This document shows positions 53,996 to 62,675 of a DNA stretch of 64,000 bases, one piece after another (the stretch's first letter is position 1; each line of letters begins with the position of its first letter). The DNA comes from Xanthobacteraceae bacterium (GTDB taxonomy: Bacteria > Pseudomonadota > Alphaproteobacteria > Rhizobiales > Xanthobacteraceae), in contig JARLJA010000031.1 of NCBI GenBank assembly GCA_031291445.1, positions 1 to 64,000 on the forward strand. The letters are read 5' to 3'. The notes below the pieces were generated by a model, which was not told the origin of the DNA, did not search any database, and worked only from the letters and a program-made list of their open reading frames with translations. A program made the position numbers and the translations under genes.

Positions 53996-54187
53996 TCAGG
54001 CCCTGCCCGTCCGCGGCGACAGCCAGCCCATCACGATGGCATACGGCGAGCGCCTGCGACGCGGCAGTTCGTGGCGCTGTGCCGCGCTCCGTGCGAAGGC
54101 AGAGGCCTGCTCCATCGTCTGCCGATTGTCACGCGCAAGCCCCATCCACTCGCGAATGATGCTGCGGCGCACGCCCGCTTTGGCCAT
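53996..54187 (-). CDS. Small basic protein, conserved-looking, unknown
   Basis: A 63-residue protein with AGGAG eight bases before ATG 54187. The sequence AKAGVRRSIIREWMGLARDN, then QTMEQASAFARSAAQRHEL and a C-terminal PYAIVMGWLSPRTGRA, is compact and basic, with a Trp in each half. The pattern is familiar from short uncharacterised rhizobial proteins, though I cannot name the family. The gene begins 24 bases below an interspersed repeat. Confidence 0.7.
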   Translation of the reverse strand: MAKAGVRRSIIREWMGLARDNRQTMEQASAFARSAAQRHELPRRRRSPYAIVMGWLSPRTGRA

Positions 54188-54210
54188 TGGCTTTACTCCT
54201 GATCAGCACC

Positions 54211-54313
54211 AGATCATGATGCGATCAAAGTGAATCGCATCATGATCTCATCTCTTTGTTTGAGCATGATCTTTTCGGAAAACCGGCTTCCACTTTTCCG
54301 GATCATGCTCTAG
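54211..54313. repeat. Interspersed palindromic repeat, copy 2
   Basis: On the minus strand it reads TAGAGCATGATCCGGAAAAG, then a hairpin partner ending GAAAAGATCATGCTC, then GATCATGATGCGATTCA facing GATCGCATCATGATCT. It matches copy 1 at 25528-25653 except for the extra bases present there. The edge CTAGAG supplies the TAG stop codon of the neighbouring gene at 54310. Confidence 0.8.
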
Positions 54314-54756
54314 GCGGCCTGCCGGAACGGAGCGGTCTCGCGGCGGCGCGCCGAAACCGCGCAGCCACAGTCGTGAACCGTTCCGCCCTCGATGACGAAG
54401 CCGCGCCGCTCCAGCGCTGCGCGCAGGTTCTGGCTGGCCGCCGGCTTCTGCGGATCGACCCAGACCACCAGCATGGCGCCGGGGCTGAGAAAGTCCACCA
54501 GCCAGTCGAGCGTCGTCTCCAGAGCCTTGAACGTGCGCCGCCGCCAGTCGACCAGGGCGACGTCGTATTGGCCGGCCGGGTGGCCGCAATTCGCCGTCGC
54601 CGCGGCGCGCTGGTAACCACGGCGGTGCAACTCGAGCGTCTGCTCAATGCTTCTGGAGCCGGCCACCATGATGCGGTGCTGCGCTCGGCAGCCGGCAAGC
54701 GCGATCATCGGTTCAATAACCCGGTCGCCCGTGGGCGCCGGTCGGAGAGTGGTCAT
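54310..54756 (-). CDS. Methyltransferase-like Rossmann-fold protein, unknown
   Basis: A 148-residue product from ATG 54756 (MTTLRPAPTGDRVIEPM). AQHRIMVAGSRSIEQTLELHRRGYQRAAATA resembles the first strand-loop-helix of a SAM-binding fold, followed by YDVALVDWRRR and a later FLSPGAMLVVWVDPQ strand. The frame stays open to 54972, adding a hydrophobic region, so the start is uncertain. The stop codon lies on the edge of the adjacent palindromic repeat, which may have truncated the gene. The region 54757-55074 holds no other recognised gene. Confidence 0.55.
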   Translation of the reverse strand: MTTLRPAPTGDRVIEPMIALAGCRAQHRIMVAGSRSIEQTLELHRRGYQRAAATANCGHPAGQYDVALVDWRRRTFKALETTLDWLVDFLSPGAMLVVWVDPQKPAASQNLRAALERRGFVIEGGTVHDCGCAVSARRRETAPFRQAA

Positions 54757-55074
54757 CGTGTCACCATTCAAATGCGTGCCCGCGAACATCGCGCCGGTTG
54801 TGGTCGCGATCGCGGACACCCAGGACAGTGTCTGCAACATGGGCAGGATCGCATAGGGAAGCGAGAGGGGTCCGAACACGACGACATAGGGATTTCGTAT
54901 AGGGCGAGGAGCGTCGTCGAATCGATCGATGCTGCGAAGCTGAGAGAAGTCGAACACCGGAAGCTCATGCATGACGGGATCTCATGGGACCGAACTTGTC
55001 ACGCTGCCATGATCTGCTCATAGTTGGGGCCTCAGACGACGCTCTCGGCACTCTCCAATACAAAGGTACAGCCC

Positions 55075-56079
55075 ATGAAGGTCGCCGCCGTAAGAGCCCC
55101 TGGCGGGCTTGACAAGATGGTCGTCGAAAGCCGGCCGGAACCAACCGTCGGGCTCGGGCAGATCCTGGTCAGAGTGCATGCCAGTTCGTTGAACTTTCAC
55201 GATCTCGCCGTCGTCACCGGGATGATCAAGGCGGCCGACGGCCGCATCCCGATGTCGGACGGCGCCGGCGAAATTGTCGGCGTCGGCGACGGCGTCAGCA
55301 CCTTCAAGACCGGGGATCACGTGCTGTCCACGTTCTTCCCGAACTGGACATGCGGCGGCCCGAAACGGGAGCGGCTTGCGGGCGTACCGGGAGACGGCGT
55401 GGACGGCTTCGCCGCGGAATACGTCGCCATGTCCGCCGACGGCTTCACCCGCCTGCCCAAGGGGTGGAGCTTCGCCCAGGCGGCGACGCTGCCCTGTGCC
55501 GCGCTCACGGCGTGGCGCGCCTTGATGGTGGAGGCGCGGATCAAGCCGGGCGACGTCGTGCTGACCCAGGGGACCGGCGGCGTCTCCATCTTCGCGGTGC
55601 AGTTCGCCAAGGCTGCCGGTGCGACCGTGATCGCCACCTCGTCGTCCGACGAAAAGCTGGCACGACTGAAGCAACTCGGCGCCGACCACCTGATCAACTA
55701 CAAGAGCGAGCCTCAATGGGGGCGGGCCGCAGCGGCCCTCACCGACGGCCGCGGGGTCGATGCCGTGGTCGAGGTCGGCGGCCCGGGAACGCTGTCCCAG
55801 TCGATTCACGCCTGCGGCATCGGCGGCCACATCTCCTTGATCGGCGTACTGACCGGGGTTGCAGGAGAAGTCCCGACGGCCCTGGCCATGTCCAAGAACG
55901 TAACCATCAAAGGCGTGACCGTCGGCTCCCGCGAGCAACAGCAGGACATGATCGCTGCGATCGACGCCAACGGCATCCTGCCGATCGTCGACTCGAGCTT
56001 CCCGCTGGACCAGATCGCCGCCGCCTTCAGGCACCAGGTGTCGCAAAAGCACTTCGGGAAGATCTGCCTTGCGCTGTAG
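55075..56079 (+). CDS. Zinc-independent medium-chain dehydrogenase (quinone oxidoreductase-like)
   Basis: A 334-residue MDR protein from ATG 55075 behind AAGG. The N-terminal GroES-like domain contains VRVHASSLNFHDLAVVTGM and SDGAGEIVGVGDGVSTFKTGDHV. The nucleotide-binding domain has LTQGTGGVSIFAVQFAKAAGATVIATSSSDEKL. The pattern NFHD and the absence of the zinc-binding Cys set point to NADPH:quinone oxidoreductase or enoyl reductase-type enzymes. It stands alone between the repeat-flanked small gene and the sugar ABC operon. Confidence 0.9.
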   Translation: MKVAAVRAPGGLDKMVVESRPEPTVGLGQILVRVHASSLNFHDLAVVTGMIKAADGRIPMSDGAGEIVGVGDGVSTFKTGDHVLSTFFPNWTCGGPKRERLAGVPGDGVDGFAAEYVAMSADGFTRLPKGWSFAQAATLPCAALTAWRALMVEARIKPGDVVLTQGTGGVSIFAVQFAKAAGATVIATSSSDEKLARLKQLGADHLINYKSEPQWGRAAAALTDGRGVDAVVEVGGPGTLSQSIHACGIGGHISLIGVLTGVAGEVPTALAMSKNVTIKGVTVGSREQQQDMIAAIDANGILPIVDSSFPLDQIAAAFRHQVSQKHFGKICLAL

Positions 56080-56188
56080 CCGGTGATCGGCGGAACCGTC
56101 GGCACGACCGCAGTCCCGGCCTCGCGAAAACCACGACACGTGACGTCCCGCGACGGGGAACCTCGCCGCCGCGCAACACCGCTTGCAA

Positions 56189-56216
56189 TGTTTAGTAAAT
56201 CGTGATGCACTAAACA
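56189..56216. promoter_or_regulatory. Candidate operator: inverted repeat upstream of the sugar/polyol ABC operon
   Basis: TGTTTAGT (56189-56196) and ACTAAACA (56209-56216) form perfect eight-base arms separated by 12 bases. It lies about 160 bases upstream of the binding-protein start. The form suits a dimeric repressor such as DeoR-, LacI- or GntR-type, but no regulator gene is in the window. Confidence 0.55.
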
Positions 56217-56376
56217 AATCGGGCTCTGCCGGATCCTGAGAATCCGGGCGAGCGCGAGGAAACGTCAGTTCAGGTTTTTTAGCCCGTCAAGGAATCTGTC
56301 GCTCTGCTCGAAGCATTCGAGCGGACAGGAAAGCCGCGCCACATCGATGGCCGGTTCCATTCGGAGGGAACGCGCA

Positions 56377-57717
56377 ATGAAAACTAGCTTAAAGGCGCTT
56401 GTTGCTGCTGGAGGGGCTCTCGCCGCTCTGGGCATGGCCATGACCACGACGCCTGCGCAAGCGCAGGGCAAGACCATCACGCTGTGCTGGGCGGCGTGGG
56501 ATCCGGCCAACGCGCTGGTCGAACTGTCGAAGGATTTCACCGCCAAGACCGGCATCGGCATGAAGTACGAGTTCGTGCCGTGGACCAACTATGCCGACCG
56601 CTTCCTCAACGAGCTCAACTCGCACGGCGCGCTGTGCGACCTCATCATCGGCGATTCGCAATGGATCGGCGGTGCCGCCGAAAACGGCCAGTACGTGAAG
56701 CTGAATGACTTCTTCAAGAAGGAAGGAATCAGCATGGACGACTACATGCCGGCCACGGTCGTCGGATATTCCGAGTGGCCGAAGAACACGCCGAACTACT
56801 GGGCGCTGCCGGCCATGGGCGACGCCGTGGGCTGGACCTATCGCAAGGACTGGTTCGCCCGCCCCGAGATCCAGAAGGACTTCAAGGCCCAGTACGGCCG
56901 TGATCTCGCGGTGCCGAAGACGCTCGACGAACTCCACGACATCGCCAAGTTCTTCCAGGGCCGCGAGATCGACGGCAAGAAGGTCTATGGCGCGTCGATC
57001 TACACCGAGCGCGGCTCGGAAGGCATCACCATGGGTGTCTCGAACTATCTGTATGACTACGGCTTCAAATACGAGGACCCGAAGAAGCCCTATGCGATGG
57101 AGGGCTTCGTCAACTCGCCGGGCGCCGTCAAGGGGCTCGAAGCCTACAAGGAACTCTACAAGTGCTGCACGCCTCCCGGCGCGTCGAACTCCTACATGTC
57201 GGAGGGCCTCGACGCCTTCAAGTCGGGCCAGGTGGCGCTGCAGATGAACTTCTTCGCCTTCTTCCCCGGCCTCTACAAGGACCCCAACGTCGGCGGCGAC
57301 AAGATCGGATTCTTCTCCAATCCCGCCGCCACGACCCAGGCGACGCAGCTCGGCGGACAGGGCATCTCCGTCGTCTCCTACTCCAAGAACCAGAACGAAG
57401 CGCTACAGTACATCAAGTGGTTTTCGGGCGGCGACGTGCAGAAGAAGTGGTGGGCGCTGGGCGGCTATTCCTGCGCCAAGTCGGTGCTCAACGATCCGGG
57501 CTTCCCGAACAGCGCGCCGTTCGCCGGCGAGTTCCTGAAGTCCATGGGCATGGTCGTCGACTTCTGGGCCGAACCTTCCTACGCGCAGCTCCTGCAGGCC
57601 GAACAGAAGCGGGTACATGACTACGTCGTGGCCGACAAGGGCACGGCGAAGGACGCGCTCGACGGCCTGGTGAAGGACTGGCAGGCGATCTTCAAGGAAG
57701 AAGGCAAGAAATTCTAA
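56377..57717 (+). CDS. Family 1 sugar/polyol ABC transporter substrate-binding protein
   Basis: A 446-residue protein from ATG 56377 behind GGAGG. The signal peptide is KTSLKALVAAGGALAALGMAMTTTPAQAQ. The mature protein is an SBP_bac_1 lobe: TITLCWAAWDPANALVELSKDF, YEFVPWTNYADRFLNELNSHG, CDLIIGDSQWIGGAAENGQY and GDAVGWTYRKDWF. It has several Trp/Tyr residues suited to sugar or polyol stacking. It heads an operon with two permeases, two ATPases and dihydroxyacetone kinase genes, pointing to glycerol, dihydroxyacetone, erythritol or similar as ligand. Confidence 0.93.
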   Translation: MKTSLKALVAAGGALAALGMAMTTTPAQAQGKTITLCWAAWDPANALVELSKDFTAKTGIGMKYEFVPWTNYADRFLNELNSHGALCDLIIGDSQWIGGAAENGQYVKLNDFFKKEGISMDDYMPATVVGYSEWPKNTPNYWALPAMGDAVGWTYRKDWFARPEIQKDFKAQYGRDLAVPKTLDELHDIAKFFQGREIDGKKVYGASIYTERGSEGITMGVSNYLYDYGFKYEDPKKPYAMEGFVNSPGAVKGLEAYKELYKCCTPPGASNSYMSEGLDAFKSGQVALQMNFFAFFPGLYKDPNVGGDKIGFFSNPAATTQATQLGGQGISVVSYSKNQNEALQYIKWFSGGDVQKKWWALGGYSCAKSVLNDPGFPNSAPFAGEFLKSMGMVVDFWAEPSYAQLLQAEQKRVHDYVVADKGTAKDALDGLVKDWQAIFKEEGKKF

Positions 57718-57726
57718 ACAGACGAT

Positions 57727-57758
57727 CGCCCGGGGCGCGCCGACCCGCGCCCCGGGCG
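57727..57758 (+). terminator. Strong hairpin after the binding-protein gene
   Basis: A 13-base-pair perfect stem, CGCCCGGGGCGCG with CGCGCCCCGGGCG, and a six-base loop, lies nine bases after the stop. Only a weak T-rich stretch (TTCTT) follows. It would act as a partial terminator or a barrier to 3' decay, keeping binding protein in excess over the permeases. Confidence 0.7.
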
Positions 57759-57836
57759 ACTTCTTACCGGTACGGAAACGCGTCACTTATCCCGGCACCA
57801 GCCGATCGCGTCGGGACCCAAGGATCAACCAGCGTC

Positions 57837-58796
57837 ATGAACGAATTGAGCGCCTCATCGCGGATCGCCTACCCGGCTGCGGCCGCGCAGCCCCGGGTGA
57901 CGCATCGCCTGCGCGGGCTGTCGGATCGCGCGCTGGCGTGGCTCTTCATCACGCCGACGATCCTGCTGCTGCTGGCGATCAACATCTTTCCGCTGATCTG
58001 GACGATCTACCTGTCGTTCACCAACTATCGGGCCAATCGCGCCAATGTTCCGACCCGATGGCTGGGACTGGACTGGTACCAGTCGATCCTGACCGATCCG
58101 GACATCTGGGCAGCGATGCAGGTGACGGCGCATTTCGTCATCTGGACGGTCATCATCGAGACCGTCCTCGGCTTCGGCCTCGCGTTCCTGATCGACAAGA
58201 AATTCCGCGGCCACGGCGCATGGACCACGATCATCCTGCTGCCGATGATGCTGTCGCCGGCGGTGGTCGGCAATTTCTGGACCTTCCTGTACCAGCCCCA
58301 GATCGGCCTGTTCAACTACGTGATCGGCTTCGTCTTCGGCCGCGCCCCGTCGTCGTTCCAGATGCTGGGCGACGTGACGCTGAGCCCCTGGGCCATCGTG
58401 ATCGTCGACGCCTGGATGTGGACGCCCTACGTGATGCTGATCTGCCTGGCCGGCCTGCGCTCGATCCCGGACTACATCTACGAGGCCGCCGAGGTCGACC
58501 GCGCCTCGAAGTTGCGGCAGTTCTGGTCGATCACGCTGCCGATGGCGCTGCCCTTCATCATGCTGGCGGTGCTGTTCCGCGGCATCGAGAACTTCAAGAT
58601 GTTCGACATGGTCAACCTGCTGACCGGCGGCGGCCCGGGCTCCACCACGGAAGTCGCCTCGATCACGCTCAAGCGCGCCGCCTTCGAAAGCTGGCGCACC
58701 GGCTATTCCTCGGCCTTCGCGATCATCCTGTTCGTGACCGTGTTCGGCCTCGCCAACATCTATGTCAAAGCGCTGAACCGGGTGAAGAGCCGATGA
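57837..58796 (+). CDS. Sugar/polyol ABC transporter permease 1
   Basis: A 319-residue MalF/UgpA-like permease. About six helices are visible (for example ALAWLFITPTILLLLAINIFPLIW). The EAA loop reads EAAEVDRASKLRQFWSITLPMALP, the ATPase contact site. It is separated from the binding-protein gene by the strong hairpin and overlaps the next permease by four bases. Confidence 0.93.
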   Translation: MNELSASSRIAYPAAAAQPRVTHRLRGLSDRALAWLFITPTILLLLAINIFPLIWTIYLSFTNYRANRANVPTRWLGLDWYQSILTDPDIWAAMQVTAHFVIWTVIIETVLGFGLAFLIDKKFRGHGAWTTIILLPMMLSPAVVGNFWTFLYQPQIGLFNYVIGFVFGRAPSSFQMLGDVTLSPWAIVIVDAWMWTPYVMLICLAGLRSIPDYIYEAAEVDRASKLRQFWSITLPMALPFIMLAVLFRGIENFKMFDMVNLLTGGGPGSTTEVASITLKRAAFESWRTGYSSAFAIILFVTVFGLANIYVKALNRVKSR

Positions 58797-59740
58797 CCGT
58801 CGCCGCCCATTCCGTCGTCGACCCGACGCCCCGCACGCGACGCTTCGCCGGCGCGCTGGTGATCGTCTACGCCGTCATCACCATGATCCCGCTCGCCTGG
58901 ATCTTCCTCACCTCGTTCAAGTCACCGGACGACGCGATTTCCTATCCGCCGAAGATCATCTTCCAGCCCTCCCTCGAGGGATACTGCAATCTCTTCACCA
59001 CCCGCTCGCGCCAGACGCCGGACTTCATCCAGACGCTGGGCCCACCGCAGGGAATGTGCGACGACATCGCCCGCAGCCGCAACATGGTCATCGCCGGCCC
59101 GTCGAACTACCTGCCGCGCTTCGTCAATTCGCTGATCATCGCGTTCGGCTCGACGGTGCTGGCGGTGGCGCTGGGCACGCTGTCGGCCTACGGCTTCTCG
59201 CGCTTCCGCGTCCCCTTGAAGGAAGACCTCCTGTTCTTCATCCTGTCCACCAGGATGATGCCGCCGATCGCAGTCGCGATCCCGATCTACCTGATGTACC
59301 GCGCCGTCGGGCTCTCGGACACGCGGCTCGGAATGATCCTGCTCTATACCTCGGTCAACGTCTCGCTCGCGGTGTGGCTGCTGAAGGGCTTCATCGACGA
59401 GATTCCCCGCGAGTACGAGGAGGCGGCGATGATCGACGGTTACACCCGTTTCCAGGCCTTCGTGCGGGTGGTGCTGCCGCAGGCCACCACCGGCATCGCC
59501 GCCACCGCGATCTTCTGCCTGATCTTCGCCTGGAACGAGTATGCCTTCGCGGTGCTGCTGACGTCGGGCAACGCGCAGACGTCGCCGCCGTTCATCCCGA
59601 TCATCATCGGCGAAGGCGGCCAGGACTGGCCGGCGGTCGCCGCCGGCACCACGTTGTTCCTGGTTCCCATCGTGGTATTCACGGTACTTCTCCGCAAGCA
59701 TCTGCTGCGCGGCATCACCTTCGGAGCGGTGCGCAAATGA
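58793..59740 (+). CDS. Sugar/polyol ABC transporter permease 2
   Basis: A 315-residue MalG/UgpE-like permease from ATG 58793, overlapping permease 1 (ATGA). Family features: PLAWIFLTSFKSPDDAIS, LSAYGFSRFRVPLKEDLLFFILSTRMMPPIAVAIPIYLMY and the EAA loop EEAAMIDGYTRFQAFVRVVLPQA. A loop with DDIARSRNMV after helix 1 is a polyol-type insertion. It ends in overlap with the small gene at 59737. Confidence 0.93.
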   Translation: MTVAAHSVVDPTPRTRRFAGALVIVYAVITMIPLAWIFLTSFKSPDDAISYPPKIIFQPSLEGYCNLFTTRSRQTPDFIQTLGPPQGMCDDIARSRNMVIAGPSNYLPRFVNSLIIAFGSTVLAVALGTLSAYGFSRFRVPLKEDLLFFILSTRMMPPIAVAIPIYLMYRAVGLSDTRLGMILLYTSVNVSLAVWLLKGFIDEIPREYEEAAMIDGYTRFQAFVRVVLPQATTGIAATAIFCLIFAWNEYAFAVLLTSGNAQTSPPFIPIIIGEGGQDWPAVAAGTTLFLVPIVVFTVLLRKHLLRGITFGAVRK

Positions 59741-59949
59741 GCCTGGATGCCAGCCGGACCGCCGCGCGCCGCGGCATCATCGACAGGATTCTGCGCCGCG
59801 GCCCGCTGGAAGCCGCCGCCACCGCCATCATCGCCGCTGGCGTGGTGATGCTGATGCAGCCGCTGTCTCTGACGCTCTATTCATGGTCGTTCACCACGAC
59901 GCTGTTCGGCACGGTGATGTTCATCATCGTCTCGAAGGTCAGGGATTGA
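59737..59949 (+). CDS. Small membrane protein within the ABC operon, unknown
   Basis: A 70-residue protein starting at ATG 59737 and overlapping the permease stop by four bases. A basic N-terminus is followed by two hydrophobic helices (AAATAIIAAGVVMLMQPLSL and SWSFTTTLFGTVMFIIVS). The position recalls the small protein gene glpU in rhizobial glycerol ABC operons, but sequence identity with that family is not evident. It may modulate the permease. Confidence 0.75.
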   Translation: MSLDASRTAARRGIIDRILRRGPLEAAATAIIAAGVVMLMQPLSLTLYSWSFTTTLFGTVMFIIVSKVRD

Positions 59950-59954
59950 CGGCC

Positions 59955-61052
59955 ATGGCGCAGATCAGGGTCGAAGCGCTCGACAAGTCCTTCGGGACCT
60001 TTCATGCGGTCAAGTCCGCCAACTTCACGGTGGAGGACGGCCAGTTCCTGTGCCTGCTCGGCCCCTCCGGCTGCGGCAAGACCACGACGCTGCGCATGAT
60101 CGCGGGACTGGAATTGCCCACCTCCGGCACCATCCGGCTCGGCGGCGAAGACGTCACCATGAACCGGGCCTCGGCGCGGGACATCGCCTTCGTGTTCCAG
60201 CTGTTCGCGCTGTACCCCCACATGAACGTGCGCAAGAACATCGGCTTTCCTCTCAAGTGCGAGGGTGTCGGCCAGGCCGAAATCGAGCGCCGCGTGGTCG
60301 AGGCGGCGCGGATCCTGCGCATCACCGAGTTGCTCGACAGCCCGGTCTCGGGCCTCGCCGGCGGCGACCGCCAGCGCGTCGCGCTCGGGCGCGCGATCGT
60401 GCGCAAGCCGAAGTGCTTTCTGATGGACGAGCCACTGGGCGCGCTCGACACCGAAATGCGGGACGCCATGATCCGCGAATTGCGGGCGCTGCACGACCGG
60501 CTCGGTGCGACCACGGTCTACGTCACCCACGACCAGCTCGAGGCCATGGCGATGGCCGACACCATCGCGGTGATGAACCACGGCGTGGTCGAGCAGGTCG
60601 CCAGTCCGCGCGACATCTACGACCGGCCGGCGTCGCTGTTCGTCGCCGACTTCATCGGCTCGCCGCCGATGAATTTCCTGCCGTTCCGCGGCGGCCTGGC
60701 CACAGGCGCGCAAGTCATCCGGCTCGGCGAACGCGAGGTCGCCATTCCCACTGCCCGCGAGGCCCTGCCGGACAGCGATCTTGTCCTCGGGGTCAGGCCC
60801 GAGCACGTGCGTTTCACCGATCGCGGCATGGTGCGGGGCGAGGTCTACGGGGCGGAGTACCTCGGCACGACCCAGATCGTCACCGTGACGACGCGCTACG
60901 GCGCGCTGAAGGCCCGGACCCCCGCGCACCTGACTTTCCGGACCGGCGAAACCGTCGGATTGGACTTCCGGCCCGACACGCTGTCGATTTTCGACAAGGC
61001 ATCCGGCCGGGCGATTCGCACCGCGCTGCACGAGGGAGGCGCTCATGGCTGA
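59955..61052 (+). CDS. Sugar/polyol ABC transporter ATPase 1
   Basis: A 365-residue MalK/UgpC-type ATPase. Walker A is GPSGCGKTT at 36-44, and the Q-loop is VFQLFALYPHM. The signature is LAGGDRQRVALGRA, altered from LSGGQ. Walker B is CFLMDEPLGALD and the switch His is in VTHDQLEAMAMA. A C-terminal TOBE-like regulatory domain follows (GVRPEHV). With the next ATPase it forms a heterodimer. Confidence 0.93.
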   Translation: MAQIRVEALDKSFGTFHAVKSANFTVEDGQFLCLLGPSGCGKTTTLRMIAGLELPTSGTIRLGGEDVTMNRASARDIAFVFQLFALYPHMNVRKNIGFPLKCEGVGQAEIERRVVEAARILRITELLDSPVSGLAGGDRQRVALGRAIVRKPKCFLMDEPLGALDTEMRDAMIRELRALHDRLGATTVYVTHDQLEAMAMADTIAVMNHGVVEQVASPRDIYDRPASLFVADFIGSPPMNFLPFRGGLATGAQVIRLGEREVAIPTAREALPDSDLVLGVRPEHVRFTDRGMVRGEVYGAEYLGTTQIVTVTTRYGALKARTPAHLTFRTGETVGLDFRPDTLSIFDKASGRAIRTALHEGGAHG

Positions 61053-62064
61053 GGTCGAGATCCGGGCGGTGTCAAAGGCCTTCAAGTCGCGAACCGGAAC
61101 CACGCAGGCCGTCAGCGGGCTGTCGCTGACCATCGGCCACGGCGAATTCGTCGCGCTGCTGGGACCGACCGGCGCCGGCAAGACCACGACGCTGCGCCTC
61201 GTCGCCGGGCTGGAGGCGCCGGACAACGGCTCGATCCGGATCGACGGCCGCGACGTCACCGGAGAGGCTCCGGCCGATCGCGACGTCGCCTTCGTCTTCC
61301 AGCAATATTCGCTCTATCCCCACCTCACCGTGTTCGAGAACATGGCCTTCGCGCTGCGCGCGCCGACCCGCCGCGTGCCGGAGGCCGAGATCCGCGCCAA
61401 GGTGGAGCAGGTCGCGCGCCTGCTCCACATCGAAGCCAAGCTGAACAACAAGGCCACGCAACTGTCGGGCGGCCAGATGCAGCGGGTGGCGATCGGGCGA
61501 GCCCTGGTGCGCTCGCCCGCGATCTACCTGATGGATGAGCCGCTCTCCTCGCTGGACGCCAAGCTGCGGGGCGAGATGCGCCTCGAGCTGAAGCGCATCC
61601 AGACCGACCTCGGCGCGACCATCCTCTATGTCACCCACGACCAGACCGAGGCCATGACCATGGCTTCCCGCATCGGCGTGATCGAGGCCGGGCGGCTGAT
61701 GCAGATCGGGACGCCGCGCGAGATCTACGAGAACCCGGTCAACGCCTATGTCGCGGCGCGGCTCGGCCAGCCCGCCATCAACCTGCTGCCGGCCGACATC
61801 TTCGCTGGTGTACCGCACGGCGCCCGAACCATCGGCGCCCGGACCGAGCACCTGACCATCGCCCGCGGCGGCGGCGCGGTATGCGCCACCGTCACGCGGA
61901 TCGAGCATCTCGGCGACCAGAGCTATCTCCACCTCGATCTCGGCGGCCAGCCGGTGGTAACGCTGTCGGATCCCGAGGCGGAGCTTCGTGCGGGAGACGC
62001 GGTATCGCTCGGGCTCAGAAATCCGCTGTTCTTCGATGCGGCTGGCAGGAGGCTCGCGGCATGA
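61045..62064 (+). CDS. Sugar/polyol ABC transporter ATPase 2
   Basis: A 339-residue ATPase with canonical LSGGQMQRVAIGRALV, Walker A GPTGAGKTT, Q-loop VFQQYSLYPHL, Walker B IYLMDEPLSSLD and VTHDQTEAMTMA. It overlaps ATPase 1 by eight bases. Having two distinct ATPases in one importer matches rhizobial glycerol (GlpS/GlpT-type) systems. Its stop overlaps the dhaL start. Confidence 0.93.
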   Translation: MAEVEIRAVSKAFKSRTGTTQAVSGLSLTIGHGEFVALLGPTGAGKTTTLRLVAGLEAPDNGSIRIDGRDVTGEAPADRDVAFVFQQYSLYPHLTVFENMAFALRAPTRRVPEAEIRAKVEQVARLLHIEAKLNNKATQLSGGQMQRVAIGRALVRSPAIYLMDEPLSSLDAKLRGEMRLELKRIQTDLGATILYVTHDQTEAMTMASRIGVIEAGRLMQIGTPREIYENPVNAYVAARLGQPAINLLPADIFAGVPHGARTIGARTEHLTIARGGGAVCATVTRIEHLGDQSYLHLDLGGQPVVTLSDPEAELRAGDAVSLGLRNPLFFDAAGRRLAA

Positions 62065-62675
62065 CGTTCGACCGGGCCGCCAAAGAACGACTGGTGCAGG
62101 CGCTTGCGGCGCCGATGATCGCGCACGCCGACGAACTGACCAGCCTCGACCAGGCGATCGGCGACGGCGACCACGGACTGAACATGAAGCGGGGCTTCGA
62201 GGCGGTGCTCGCCATGCTGCCCGGCGTTGCCGACAAGTCGGCGCCGGAGATGTTCAAGGCGATCGGCATGACGCTGGTGATGAAGGTCGGCGGCGCTTCC
62301 GGGCCCCTGGTCGGCACCTTCTTCATGGAGTTCGGCAAGTCGCTTCCGGACGCGCCGTCGCGCGCCGACCTGGTTGCGGCGGCGGACAAGGCCATCGTCG
62401 CGGTCAAGGCCCGCGGGCGCTCGGACGCGGGGCAGAAGACCCTGCTCGACGTCCTCGTGCCGGTGCACGAGGTCCTTGCGGGAGGCGGCGACGGCGCGGC
62501 GATCGCGGCCGCGGCCGCGGACGCCGCCGAACGCACCATCCCGATGCTCGCCATCCGCGGCCGGGCATCGTTTCTCGGCGAACGTTCCATCGGTCACATG
62601 GATCCGGGCTCGCGCTCGACCTCCCTGCTGATCGTCGCGGCTGTCAAGGCACTGGAATTCGAGGCAGGTTCATGA
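62061..62675 (+). CDS. dhaL: Dihydroxyacetone kinase subunit DhaL
   Basis: A 204-residue protein from ATG 62061. DhaL signatures: LTSLDQAIGDGDHGLNMKRGF (Asp residues that hold Mg-ADP), GASGPLVGTFFMEFGKSL, DAGQKTLLDVLVPV and GRASFLGERSIGHMDPGSRS. The bound ADP is a tightly held coenzyme phosphorylated by DhaM, and it donates phosphate to ketose bound to DhaK. It is coupled to the ATPase gene and to dhaM by four-base overlaps. No dhaK lies in the window. Confidence 0.93.
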   Translation: MTFDRAAKERLVQALAAPMIAHADELTSLDQAIGDGDHGLNMKRGFEAVLAMLPGVADKSAPEMFKAIGMTLVMKVGGASGPLVGTFFMEFGKSLPDAPSRADLVAAADKAIVAVKARGRSDAGQKTLLDVLVPVHEVLAGGGDGAAIAAAAADAAERTIPMLAIRGRASFLGERSIGHMDPGSRSTSLLIVAAVKALEFEAGS

